The position numbers were made by a program, and so were the translations under genes. Below are positions 1 through 9,180 of a DNA stretch of 64,000 nt, piece after piece. The notes beneath the pieces were generated by a model. It was not told the origin of the DNA and did not search any database. It saw only the letters and a program-made list of their open reading frames with translations. Source of the stretch: Acetobacteraceae bacterium (GTDB lineage: Bacteria > Pseudomonadota > Alphaproteobacteria > Acetobacterales > Acetobacteraceae); NCBI GenBank assembly GCA_009693865.1, contig SHWL01000004.1, positions 1-64,000 of the forward strand, in the 5' to 3' direction. Position 1 is the first letter of the stretch. The number at the start of each line of letters is the position of its first letter.

Positions 1-77
1 CGGGTCACCTGCTGGCGCTGTTCCGAGGTCAGGCTCCGGACCACTTCCAGCCACGCTTCGAATGCTTTGTTGTCCAT
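1..77 (-). mobile_element. N-terminal fragment of a probable IS transposase (IS1595-like?), running off the window edge
   Basis: Minus-strand ATG at 77 gives MDNKAFEAWLEVVRSLTSEQRQQVTR..., resembling IS1595-type transposase N-termini. Only ~26 aa are visible, so the family is tentative. Confidence 0.35.
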
Positions 78-113
78 GGGTGTCGACCGCCGTTCCCAAG
101 CCGCCATTCGCGG

Positions 114-1529
114 TTAACACTTCCCAATAAATAACGCAATGAGAGCCAATTTCTTCGATTCCGCGACGAGCTCACTATCGGGGACACCGGTAAGTTTTTC
201 TGCACCACCGTCAACGGCACCCGAACTGCTTTCGTGCCATACATGGAAACCGGCTTGCTCCGCTGGACGGAGCCTCCAAGTTGGCCAGCGCGTGCGGATT
301 TCGTTCAAAAGGTCAGAGGCGGACCCACCAATGGCAAGCCCGTCCCGCTCCATCTCAGCGAGAATGTCGAAGCGGCTCCGATCAATGGTTTGGTCAATCT
401 CAACGCCTTCGCGGAACCAGTCTCGCGGCGGGCCCTCGCAAAGCCGGCGCAGAATCGCTCGCTGCTTTTCTACAGCGAAATCTGGCCACCGTGTCCTAAT
501 GAGCCGGAATACCTCGACACTAGAGCTCGTGAGAAATAGCTCGCCTCTCGGCAATTCGATCAGCATGTCCGCAGCAACGTCGGAGCTAACAACCGGATCT
601 GCGCAAGCGAAGAGTACAAGCCGCCGCATCAAACGGAAATCAATGTGGCACCAGCGTCGAAGCAACGGGAGTGCCAATTGTGGCGACTTCCTTGCGAGCC
701 GCAGCCAAAGCTCGGCCATCACTCGCACAATCGCATGAAAACCGGAGCGATAGGTGTTTTGAACGTGGTGCGCAACAGACGGAACGTCGTGGTCTGTCGT
801 CCCGTTTCCCTTATTCCCTTCGACGCCAACATCGGCCGCATCGGCGAGGGCCGCTTCCAGTGCCGAGGTTAGCTTCGCAAGCAGACTGAGGTCCGTCTCC
901 GCGGTTGCATTTTTCGACCAGGCTTGCAGAAATTCAACGGTCGAGACGCCGTCCTGGACTTCGAAGTCAATCGACATGAGGTCCCAAGGGCGTTCATGCG
1001 GCGCGCGGACTGTGTCGTAGAAGGAAATGCGCTTACCCAACTTGAGTTTCGGTCGGAGAGTTTGGGCGATACGTTCGAGCAAGGCCGCAGAATGATCACC
1101 ACGTAAGACTAGCGGTTCGAGCTCAAACCAGTCATCCCGTAAAAGTCTCGTCTGGGCCTCTCTTATATGTCGAATGATGAGCTGCCAGCATTTCGCCAGG
1201 ACTGGCGGGAGATTTTCTACCTCTCGATTAAGTCGAAATTCAAGGAAGTTCGCTGTTTCAGGAGAGAAGAAACCGATGTTTGCAACAACATCTCTTACAG
1301 CGTCCTCGTCTGAGAAATTGCGCTCGATCCAGCCAATGATCTGGTTATCGCCTTGGATCAGCTTCATCTCCGAAAGCACGGGAAGCCATGCTAACGAGGG
1401 GTTGATTGTAGCAAGTGTGGCAGCGAGGTCTCCCTCCGACAAGAACAGTCGCAACTGCTCCCGCTCGAAGTCTGAAGCGTCGGTTGGGGTCTTCTTACGT
1501 TCAGTTTTCGGGTCTTGTTGATCGGTCAT
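114..1529 (-). CDS. Large partner protein of SIR2-type operon, probably C-terminally truncated
   Basis: 471-aa ORF whose ATG overlaps the SIR2 gene stop by 4 nt (ATGA). Ends next to the putative IS transposase start. Confidence 0.65.
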   Translation of the reverse strand: MTDQQDPKTERKKTPTDASDFEREQLRLFLSEGDLAATLATINPSLAWLPVLSEMKLIQGDNQIIGWIERNFSDEDAVRDVVANIGFFSPETANFLEFRLNREVENLPPVLAKCWQLIIRHIREAQTRLLRDDWFELEPLVLRGDHSAALLERIAQTLRPKLKLGKRISFYDTVRAPHERPWDLMSIDFEVQDGVSTVEFLQAWSKNATAETDLSLLAKLTSALEAALADAADVGVEGNKGNGTTDHDVPSVAHHVQNTYRSGFHAIVRVMAELWLRLARKSPQLALPLLRRWCHIDFRLMRRLVLFACADPVVSSDVAADMLIELPRGELFLTSSSVEVFRLIRTRWPDFAVEKQRAILRRLCEGPPRDWFREGVEIDQTIDRSRFDILAEMERDGLAIGGSASDLLNEIRTRWPTWRLRPAEQAGFHVWHESSSGAVDGGAEKLTGVPDSELVAESKKLALIALFIGKC

Positions 1530-2539
1530 GGCTCACTTCTGCCACTTGCATTGCCGGTTAATATGGCCTGAATGCGCGCTTTCCGATAGCCAGCCGGATC
1601 CATTGCATATCGCGCCCACTCGGTTAGCGTGCCGTAAATCGCGTCGTAATCCAAAAACTCGATTGGTTTGATCCCTTTAGCCTTCCAGAGGGAGGCGGAA
1701 TCGATTGTGACTTTCTCGATGGCGTAAATGTCCTTCAGGTCTCGGAAGCGATCGCGGTCGGCATCAAGCGTTTCCAAGAGCAGACGCATCGCCGCGTCCT
1801 CCGCCGCGTACCCCACCAGTACGAGCGTACCCAAACGCATGCGATCTTCGACGTATTGAGATGCCCACCCATCACGTAAATAGGCATCGCCAAAATCCGC
1901 ACTTGTCAGAACCAAGTCGCTCGGCGGCAGTTCAAGTGCTATGTCGGCGATTCTTCCATGAAGATGCAGAACGCCGAAATCACGATCGGCACCTGGTTTC
2001 GGAATGGATTTGCCAGCATGACTCGGGACGCCAACGAGGCCGCCCGCAGCCGCTGCGCGCTCGAAAAGCGTGTCGAAATTTGTCGTTAGCAATCTCGGAC
2101 GGCCCTCGGCATCGCGGGAAAGCTGGAGGAGAGCGAGATGGTCAGGCAGCGCGCAGGAAGGTGCTGCGAGAAGATCAGAGACGGCGTTGCGGACCCGTGA
2201 CGCCGTCCTGGGTAAGCGCGTCCGCTTTTCTAGAGAACGAAGCGCCCGGTCAAATTCGCGGGCGGCCATTGCTTTTCGTTCGGCAGGTTCGTCACCCCAC
2301 GATTCACCGAGGTAATCATAGACTCGTTCGGTAAGTGACTCGAACGAAGGTAAGCCGATGCGGAACGATACCCCGGCGCCGCAGAGAAATGTCACACTTC
2401 CGTCGACCACGGCGCGGATGAGGTCATCCGGAATATCTGCGCCTTTTTCCAGAAATCTCACTGGCCTCCTCCGGGCGGCCCTGTTGTACTTCGGGGACAG
2501 GCCCATCGTCTGTGTAGTGGGGACCTTCCCAAAACGCAA
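1526..2539 (-). CDS. SIR2-like domain protein (putative anti-phage NADase/effector)
   Basis: SIR2-type motifs: FLCGAGVS, TTNFDTLFE, GVLHLHG, LVLVGYAAED. Start could be internal (MGLSPKYN). Confidence 0.8.
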   Translation of the reverse strand: MRFGKVPTTQTMGLSPKYNRAARRRPVRFLEKGADIPDDLIRAVVDGSVTFLCGAGVSFRIGLPSFESLTERVYDYLGESWGDEPAERKAMAAREFDRALRSLEKRTRLPRTASRVRNAVSDLLAAPSCALPDHLALLQLSRDAEGRPRLLTTNFDTLFERAAAAGGLVGVPSHAGKSIPKPGADRDFGVLHLHGRIADIALELPPSDLVLTSADFGDAYLRDGWASQYVEDRMRLGTLVLVGYAAEDAAMRLLLETLDADRDRFRDLKDIYAIEKVTIDSASLWKAKGIKPIEFLDYDAIYGTLTEWARYAMDPAGYRKARIQAILTGNASGRSEP

Positions 2540-2629
2540 TCATATCGATGCGCTGCTTGGGCGATGATCGGCGCGTCCCGCTACGTGCGCTCAAGTGCAC
2601 ACAAACTGACCCGCACCGCACCCGGCCTC

Positions 2630-2892
2630 AGGTCGTCACCTCACGCGTTACTGCGGGCTTTTCAGATGTTCGGTATGGTGCCTATGGAGGGCCGTCTTCA
2701 CCTGATCGACGGGCCATCGAGGAATACGCGGCAGACCCAATGGCTCACGCGAACAACGTGGCAAAACCGGTGGGATCGTCGTCCAGCAGGATGCGGGCCG
2801 GCGACTACCGTGTGATTCTTGCCGAAACCGAGGCCGACCTGCTGGTCGTTCGAGTTGGGCCGCGCGGGGGCATTTATGGCGAAGGGACGTAA
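2630..2892 (+). pseudogene. RelE/ParE-family toxin, apparently frameshifted
   Basis: Frame 2 carries SPHALLRAFQMFGMVPMEGRLHLI and frame 1 continues with RAIEEYAADPMAHANNVAKPVGSSSSRMRAGDYRVILAETEADLLVVRVGPRGGIYG, a RelE-like C-terminus. The start is approximate. Confidence 0.6.
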
Positions 2893-2895
2893 ACC

Positions 2896-3288
2896 ATGAC
2901 CATCCAGACCACGATCTCGCCCGACGGACAGCGTCTGGTGACGATGACCACTGAAGAATACCAGGATCTGATCGACGCACGCGACGCCGAGGCCGCCATG
3001 CGAGCCGTCGCGGCCGGCACACTGCAAACGCTGTCCGGCGACGACGTCGACGCCTACCTTGCGGCCGCCACATCGCTGGCTTTTTGGCGCAGGCATCGCG
3101 GGTTCACGCAAGCGGACATGGCCCGGGAGATCGGTGTCTCTCAACCCTATCTGGCCCAGTTGGAAAACGGCCAAAGAGTAGGCTCGGTTTCAGTTTATCA
3201 ACGGCTGGCCAGGCGGTTGGGTTTAAGCGTGGACGAGTTGCTGCCCGATCAGCCGCCCATGAAGGCAACGCCTTCGCAACCGCGTTGA
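2896..3288 (+). CDS. XRE-family HTH antitoxin
   Basis: HTH motif FTQADMAREIGVSQPYLAQLENGQR; directly downstream of the RelE-like remnant. Confidence 0.85.
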   Translation: MTIQTTISPDGQRLVTMTTEEYQDLIDARDAEAAMRAVAAGTLQTLSGDDVDAYLAAATSLAFWRRHRGFTQADMAREIGVSQPYLAQLENGQRVGSVSVYQRLARRLGLSVDELLPDQPPMKATPSQPR

Positions 3289-3479
3289 TCCGGCGCCCGA
3301 CACCTCCGCACACGGCCGACCCGCCGATCGTGTGAAAGCACGACCAAAGATCAACAGATTGGACGGGTTCAGGCGCCGCGGATTCTGATCCCACGACGGG
3401 CACGGCGGCCACCCAGCCATTCCGCCACCTCTCGCACCGTGCCAGGCTGCCTCCCTCACAACCCGAAAGTCCCTCCCGA

Positions 3480-4313
3480 ATGGATATCTCCGGCAAAACC
3501 GCCATCGTCACCGGCGCCGCGTCCGGCATTGGTCTCGGCATCGCGACCGCCCTCGCGGAGGCCGGCGCCAACGTGGTCATGGCCGACATCCAGAAGGATC
3601 TGGTCGAGCAAGCCGCCCATGGCCTATCCGGCACCAACAAGCGCGTCATGCCGGTGCGGATCGATGTGACCCAGGAACAATCCGTCCTCGACGCCCTGGC
3701 GGAGGCCGAGCGCAACTTCGGCAAACTTCATATCGCCTGCAACAACGCGGGCGTCCCGATGCACGGCACCAAACTGATCGACGTGCCGCCCGCCGACTGG
3801 GAATTCGTCATGGGTGTCAACATCTGGGGCATCATCCACGGCATCCGCCACTTCGTCCCCGCCATTCTCAAACACGGCGAGGAAGGGCACATCGTCAACA
3901 CCGCCTCGGTCGCCGGCTTCCAGAACCGCCGCGGCACCAATCAGGGGCCGTATTCCATGAGCAAATACGCCGCCCTTTCGCTGTCCGAGGCGCTGGAGCA
4001 GGAGTTGGAAGGCACCAACGTCGGCGTCTCGGTGCTATGCCCAGGACCGATCGCGACAAACATCGCGCGGGGGGCCAGGAACCGGCCGGACCACATGGGC
4101 GGGCCCCAGGTCAAAGCCAATGACGAGGCGATGCTGGCCGAGCGCCTCGCCACCATGGGTCTGGACCCGAAGAAGGTAGGGGAGCGCGTGGTCGACGCGA
4201 TCCGCACCAAGACCTTCTACGCCTTCGTCAGCGCCGTGCCCGCCGCGGTGATCAAGGCGCGCCACCGCCGCATCGAGGAAGCTCTCAACAGCCCGTGGGT
4301 CACCCATTACTGA
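3480..4313 (+). CDS. SDR family NAD(P)-dependent oxidoreductase
   Basis: TGAASGIG nucleotide-binding motif, NNAG, YSMSKYA active site. Confidence 0.9.
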   Translation: MDISGKTAIVTGAASGIGLGIATALAEAGANVVMADIQKDLVEQAAHGLSGTNKRVMPVRIDVTQEQSVLDALAEAERNFGKLHIACNNAGVPMHGTKLIDVPPADWEFVMGVNIWGIIHGIRHFVPAILKHGEEGHIVNTASVAGFQNRRGTNQGPYSMSKYAALSLSEALEQELEGTNVGVSVLCPGPIATNIARGARNRPDHMGGPQVKANDEAMLAERLATMGLDPKKVGERVVDAIRTKTFYAFVSAVPAAVIKARHRRIEEALNSPWVTHY

Positions 4314-4428
4314 CTGCCGCCTCGACGCCCAGGCGGCCGCACCTGACAACCAGTGGCAATACCGCTAGTCTCGGGACCGAGCGTCCGGGCACTCGACCCG
4401 GTGCGAACGAATAAACGGAGAGGATGCG

Positions 4429-5256
4429 ATGCGGATCGTCGACGCCCAAATTCACACCTGGGGAACCGGCTTACCGAGTAACCTCTCGCATTGGCAGGTC
4501 ACGCACTTTACCCCCGAGGAAGCCATCGCCCTGATGGACGCGGGCGGCGTCGAGGCCGCCGTCATTCATCCGCCAGGCTGGGATCCGAATTCCACCGAAA
4601 TGGCGTTCAAGGCGGTGCGGGACTACCCGGGACGGTTCGCGATCATGGGCGCGCTGCCGCTCGACCGGCCGGAGTCGCGCGGACTGATCGCGGGTTGGAG
4701 AAAGCAACCGGGCATGCTTGGCCTGCGGTATGGGTTTCTGCACGATCCCATGCGCACGTGGCTGGCCGATGGCACGCTCGACTGGCTTTGGGCCGAGGCT
4801 GAAAAGGCCGGTGTTCCCATCGCCATGCTGGCGACCGACTCACTGACGGACATCGTCCGCATAGCCCAACGCCACCCCGCCCTTCGCCTCACCGTCGATC
4901 ACCTGGGCGGCCGCGGCGGCCTGACGACGTTGAAAGACGCCGCTGCCATGACCCACATCCCGGACCTTCTGGCGCTTGCGAAATTCCCCAATGTCGGCGT
5001 CAAAGCGACCGGCGCCCCAGGCTATTCCGCCGAGCCCTACCCGTTCCCGAAAATGCAGACGTATCTGCGGCAGATTTTCGACGCCTTCGGCCCAAACCGC
5101 GTATTCTGGGGCACTGATATTTCGAAAATGCCGTGTTCCTGGGGCCTGTGCGTCAAAATGTTCACCGAGGAACTGCCGTGGCTCAGCGAACAGGACAAGA
5201 GCCTCGTCATGGGCGATGCGCTGTGCGCCTGGTGGGGCTGGGACCGCGCTGCCTGA
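4429..5256 (+). CDS. Amidohydrolase family protein (metal-dependent hydrolase)
   Basis: MRIVDAQIHTWG start, VDHLGG, FWGTDISKMPC; amidohydrolase_2-like. Confidence 0.85.
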   Translation: MRIVDAQIHTWGTGLPSNLSHWQVTHFTPEEAIALMDAGGVEAAVIHPPGWDPNSTEMAFKAVRDYPGRFAIMGALPLDRPESRGLIAGWRKQPGMLGLRYGFLHDPMRTWLADGTLDWLWAEAEKAGVPIAMLATDSLTDIVRIAQRHPALRLTVDHLGGRGGLTTLKDAAAMTHIPDLLALAKFPNVGVKATGAPGYSAEPYPFPKMQTYLRQIFDAFGPNRVFWGTDISKMPCSWGLCVKMFTEELPWLSEQDKSLVMGDALCAWWGWDRAA

Positions 5257-5301
5257 CATGATTTCCCCGAACGCGACGAACCTCAAAGGAAACCTTTCCA
5301 A

Positions 5302-6162
5302 ATGAGCCAAACTCACAATACGAATACCAAAGGTAAGCCGGTCGCCGTGGTCGTCGGCGCGACCTCCAAGTGGCAATCGGACGGGCGCAATACGTTGCTG
5401 GCGCACGGCAAGACGCTGGACGACAGCAATCTGCCGGTCGGTGCGCGTTGGGGTGTCGGCGGCGCCGTCGCCCAGAAGTTCGCGAAAGAGGGTTTCTTCG
5501 TCGTGCTGACAACCCGCGCCACGGCCAACGCGACGCCATTGGCGGAGGCCATCCGGCAACAGGGCGGTGACTGCTCGATCGTCGAGCTGGATCTTGTCTC
5601 GCAAGACTCCATCGCCGCGGCGTTCGCCACGATCCGTCGTGACGCCGGCGATCCGGAGGTTCTGGTCTACAACGCGGGATATCTGGAAGGCCGCGATCTG
5701 CCGCCGGAGAAAGAGTTGCTTGAACACATCACGGTGGAGATGCTCGATACCGCGATGCACATCGCCAGCCGCGGGCCGTTTCTCGTCGCCAAGGAAGTGT
5801 TGCCCGCCATGCGGAAGAAAGGCGAAGGATCGTTCTTCTTCTCCAATAACTCAAGTTCGCTGCGCGGCAAGAAGCGCATGACCGGACAGTCGCTCTACTA
5901 CCCCAGAGTCATGATGCGCACGCTGGCACAGGTGCTGACCGAGGAATACTCCGAGCACGGCGTGCACGTGGCCAACGTGGTGATCGACGGCACCATCGAC
6001 TCGCCTGGAACAAGGGCGATGCCAAGGTCCCAGAACCGGCCCGATCTCATCATCAATCCGGTCAAGATCGCCGAGGCGTTTTACTACCTGCACACCCAGG
6101 ACCGCTCGTGCTGGACGCACGAGCTGCAACTGACGCCATTTTCGACCAAGCCGAGTTTTTGA
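5302..6162 (+). CDS. SDR family oxidoreductase
   Basis: VVVGATSKWQ, VGGAVAQKFAKEGFFVVLTTR, VLVYNAGYL. Confidence 0.8.
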   Translation: MSQTHNTNTKGKPVAVVVGATSKWQSDGRNTLLAHGKTLDDSNLPVGARWGVGGAVAQKFAKEGFFVVLTTRATANATPLAEAIRQQGGDCSIVELDLVSQDSIAAAFATIRRDAGDPEVLVYNAGYLEGRDLPPEKELLEHITVEMLDTAMHIASRGPFLVAKEVLPAMRKKGEGSFFFSNNSSSLRGKKRMTGQSLYYPRVMMRTLAQVLTEEYSEHGVHVANVVIDGTIDSPGTRAMPRSQNRPDLIINPVKIAEAFYYLHTQDRSCWTHELQLTPFSTKPSF

Positions 6163-6288
6163 GGGGACCCACTGGCCTCCTTGACTTCTCAGGTAATCGG
6201 CTTCGTCCTGACCCCTGACGAAACATCCTGCCCGGGACCGCGAATAATACCAGCGCGCTTAAAGATTGACTCTCGGTTCGCCCCCCAT

Positions 6289-6389
6289 CGTCATGGCCCG
6301 GCTTGTCCGCATAGGCATCAGGATAAGTGCCGGCTGGAGACGGACATTCTCTTTTCACCGTCATGGCCCGGCTCGTCCGGGCCACCGGC
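6289..6389. repeat. Two copies of the dispersed CGTCATGGCCCGGC element start, abutting the group II intron remnant
   Basis: CGTCATGGCCCGGCTTGTCCG at 6289 and CGTCATGGCCCGGCTCGTCCGGGCCA at 6359. Confidence 0.65.
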
Positions 6390-6835
6390 CGTGGCTACCG
6401 GTTCGAGGGTGGCGCCGTTTCGTGCGCGCCAAAAGTCTGAAAGCCTTCAAGGACAAGGTAAGAGCACGGACGATCCGAAGCCGGGGCGATAGCCTTTCCC
6501 GGATCATTGAGGATATCAACCCGATGTCGCGGGGGTGGTTTGAGTACTTCAAACACGCCAGGCCGCGCTTGTTCCGGAGACTCGACGGCCTCATCCGGCG
6601 GCGGCTGCGCGCCATTCCGCGTAAGCAGGAGAAGCGTCCCGGCATGGGCCGGAGCATGGCCGATCACACACGATGGACCAATGCTTTCTTCGCGGCCCCG
6701 GGCCTGTTCACCTTACAGGCAGCCCATCGAACCGCGAGACACTCCCGATGAGGAAACCAGCGACTGGAGAGCCGTGTGCGTGAGAACCGCAAGCACGGTT
6801 CGGAGGGCGGGGAGGGAAACCTTCCCGACCCCTAT
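6390..6835 (+). mobile_element. 5'-truncated group II intron: reverse transcriptase/maturase C-terminus plus RNA domains V and VI
   Basis: GYRFEGG / RRFVRAKSLKAFKDKVRARTIRSRGDSLSRIIEDINPMSRGWFEYFKHARPRLFRRLDGLIRRRLRAIPRKQEKRPG is a group II maturase C-terminus. It is followed by GAGCCGTGTGCGTGAGAACCGCAAGCACGGTTC (domain V) and GGGGAGGGAAACCTTCCCGACCCCTAT (domain VI with a candidate bulged A and AY 3' end). Confidence 0.85.
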
Positions 6836-7102
6836 CGGGGAAATAGGAGGCCATCTTGAAGCGGTAATATTTTGGCGTTGCCGTAGTTCCGGCCAAAGGC
6901 ATCTCATGCGCCACCTGACCGCCATGCGGCGGAACCTTGAATGGCATGCCGCGCATGAAGTTCGCGAGGTGCCCCGGTTCGACAACCCCGCGTGGATCGG
7001 GCAGTCTTCGAAATAGATTTGCACCCAGGCGGTAAAGACCGGATCGATGCCATTGAACGATATCCCCGGCGCCGGGCGCGCCGCGTCAGGATCGAGGACG
7101 AA

Positions 7103-7630
7103 TTGACCGCACATCCGATCGATCTGGAAACCATCAACACGCTTGGCGCCGACGCGTTCACCGCGCATCTCGGCCGGATCTTCGAGCATTCTTCCTGGAT
7201 CGCGCGTGCCGCGTTCGCCGCGCGGCCGTTCGTTTCGGTCGCGGCGCTGCACGCGACCATGGTTTCGGTTGTGACGAACGCCGGACCGGAGCGTCAACTC
7301 GCGTTGTTGCGCGCGCATCCCGAACTGGCGCGCCCAGTGGCGCTGACCGCATCATCGGCGGCGGAGCAGGGCGGGATGGGACTGGACCGTCTGGCGGGCG
7401 AGGAGGCGGCGGCTTTCGATGAACGCAATGCCGCCTATCGTGCGCGATTCGGCTTTCCGTTCATCATCGCGGTGAGGGGCCAGTGCGATCGGTCCGCCAT
7501 CCTCGCCGCGATGACCGCGCGGCTCGGACATTCGCCGGAGCAGGAGATGGCCGCCGCGCTTGCCGAAGTCGCCAAAATCGCGCGGTTCCGTCTGGACGAT
7601 CTGATCGGGTCGAGAACCAATTCCGCCTGA
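7103..7630 (+). CDS. uraD: OHCU (2-oxo-4-hydroxy-4-carboxy-5-ureidoimidazoline) decarboxylase
   Basis: HSSWIARAA, AHPELA, RFGFPFIIAVRG motifs. TTG start inferred; the supplied ORF begins at 6992. Confidence 0.8.
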   Translation: MTAHPIDLETINTLGADAFTAHLGRIFEHSSWIARAAFAARPFVSVAALHATMVSVVTNAGPERQLALLRAHPELARPVALTASSAAEQGGMGLDRLAGEEAAAFDERNAAYRARFGFPFIIAVRGQCDRSAILAAMTARLGHSPEQEMAAALAEVAKIARFRLDDLIGSRTNSA

Positions 7631-7770
7631 CCATCATGGAATCCGGTCCCGATCGGGCCACGTGCCGGAAGGACAGCGCACGACCGCGACCGTTGGCCTT
7701 CCGTACCGTTGTATTGACGCAAACCCCGGTGGTGACGTCCGTCTCCGCGCACCCCACGCTCCTGGGCCGC

Positions 7771-9180
7771 TCAATCGGGCACAAAGGCCGACTTCCCGCG
7801 GACCAGGAATGCCCCTGTTCCTTTACGCGCCTTCAGCACCCCATTCTCCACCACCACGTGGCCGCGCACCAGCGTCGTGACCGGCCAGCCGGTGACCTCG
7901 AGCCCCTCATACGGCGTGTAATCGCTGCCATCGTGCAGATCGGCGTGGCGGATCGTTCTGGTGATCGAAGGGTCCCAGATCGCGATATCGGCGTCTGCGC
8001 CAATGGCGATGCTCCCCTTGCGAGGGTACAGACCATAAGCCTTCGCATGGTTCGTCGCCGTGATCCTTACGAAATGCGACAGCTCGATCCGTCCCTTCAT
8101 CACGCCTTCGGAAAACAGAATCGGCAACCGCGTTTCGATTCCGGGGATGCCGTTCGGCACCCAGCGGAAACTTGTGCGTCCCTTTGGCACAAGTTTCCCC
8201 TTCTCGTCGTTGTACCGGAATGGGCAATGATCCGACGAGTAAAAATCGAAGATCCCCCGCTCGATCCCAGCCCAACAGGCGTCCTGACTGGGCTTGTCGC
8301 GCGGTGGAGGGCTGCAAACGTACTTCGCGCCCTCCATGTTCAAGCCATCCAGGTCCTCCGCTGTCAACATCAGATATTGCGGGCAGGTTTCAGCCAGAAC
8401 CTTGACACCGCGAGCGCGCGCGCGCTGGATTTCCTCGATCGCCTCGCCGTTGGAAACATGGACGATGACCAGCGGCACATCGGCGACCTCGGCCAGTGTA
8501 CAGGCGCGATGAGTGGCCTCGCGCTCGGCCGGAATCGGGCGCGACGTCGCATGGAACCGCGGCGCGATCCGGCCCTCGGATTCCAGCTTCGCGGTCAGAT
8601 GGCGGATGATGTCGTAATTTTCCGCGTGCACCATCACCAGCGCGCCAGAGCTGCGCGCCACGGCCATGACTTTAAGGATTTCCTCGTCGGTCAGCGCGAG
8701 GCCCTCATAAGTCATGAATACCTTGAAGGAGGTATACCCGTCCCCGATCGCCGCCGGCAGCTCCTGACCCAGTACCGTGGGCGTGGGGTCGGAGACAATG
8801 AGGTGGAAGCCGTAGTCGGTGTAGCATTGCCCGTCGGATTTCGCGTGATAGTCCTGGATCGCCTGGCGCAGACTTTGCCCGCGTTCCTGCAGACAGAACG
8901 GGATCACGGTGGTGTTGCCGCCAAACGCCGCGGACCGCGTGCCGCTTTCGAAGTCATCGGACTGCACGACATCCGGGCCGCTTGGTTGCGCGAGATGCAC
9001 GTGACTGTCGATGCCGCCGGGCAGGACCAGCCGGCCCGTGGCGTCGATGATGGTTCCGGCGGAGCCCAGATCGAGACCAAGCGCGGCGATCCGGCCGTGT
9101 TTGACACCGACATCGCAGTTCATGACGTCCGAACCGGTGGCGACGGTGCCGCCCCGGACGATCAGGTCGAACGCCGTCAT
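7771..9180 (-). CDS. hydA: Dihydropyrimidinase / D-hydantoinase
   Basis: LPGGIDSHVHLAQP, SFKVFMTYEG, VMVHAEN, FYSSDHCPFRY. Start set at MTAFDLIVRGG. Confidence 0.92.
   Translation of the reverse strand: MTAFDLIVRGGTVATGSDVMNCDVGVKHGRIAALGLDLGSAGTIIDATGRLVLPGGIDSHVHLAQPSGPDVVQSDDFESGTRSAAFGGNTTVIPFCLQERGQSLRQAIQDYHAKSDGQCYTDYGFHLIVSDPTPTVLGQELPAAIGDGYTSFKVFMTYEGLALTDEEILKVMAVARSSGALVMVHAENYDIIRHLTAKLESEGRIAPRFHATSRPIPAEREATHRACTLAEVADVPLVIVHVSNGEAIEEIQRARARGVKVLAETCPQYLMLTAEDLDGLNMEGAKYVCSPPPRDKPSQDACWAGIERGIFDFYSSDHCPFRYNDEKGKLVPKGRTSFRWVPNGIPGIETRLPILFSEGVMKGRIELSHFVRITATNHAKAYGLYPRKGSIAIGADADIAIWDPSITRTIRHADLHDGSDYTPYEGLEVTGWPVTTLVRGHVVVENGVLKARKGTGAFLVRGKSAFVPD

Noticed and set aside
3385-3445. 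tRNA-Leu/Ser-like start on the minus strand (GCGAGAGGTGGCGGAATGGCTGGGTGGCCGCC)
   Set aside because: No complementary CTCTCGC acceptor 3' strand or T arm downstream within tRNA length; probably chance similarity.
4840-5760. 306-aa minus-strand ORF
   Set aside because: Antisense across the amidohydrolase and SDR genes; no recognisable domain.
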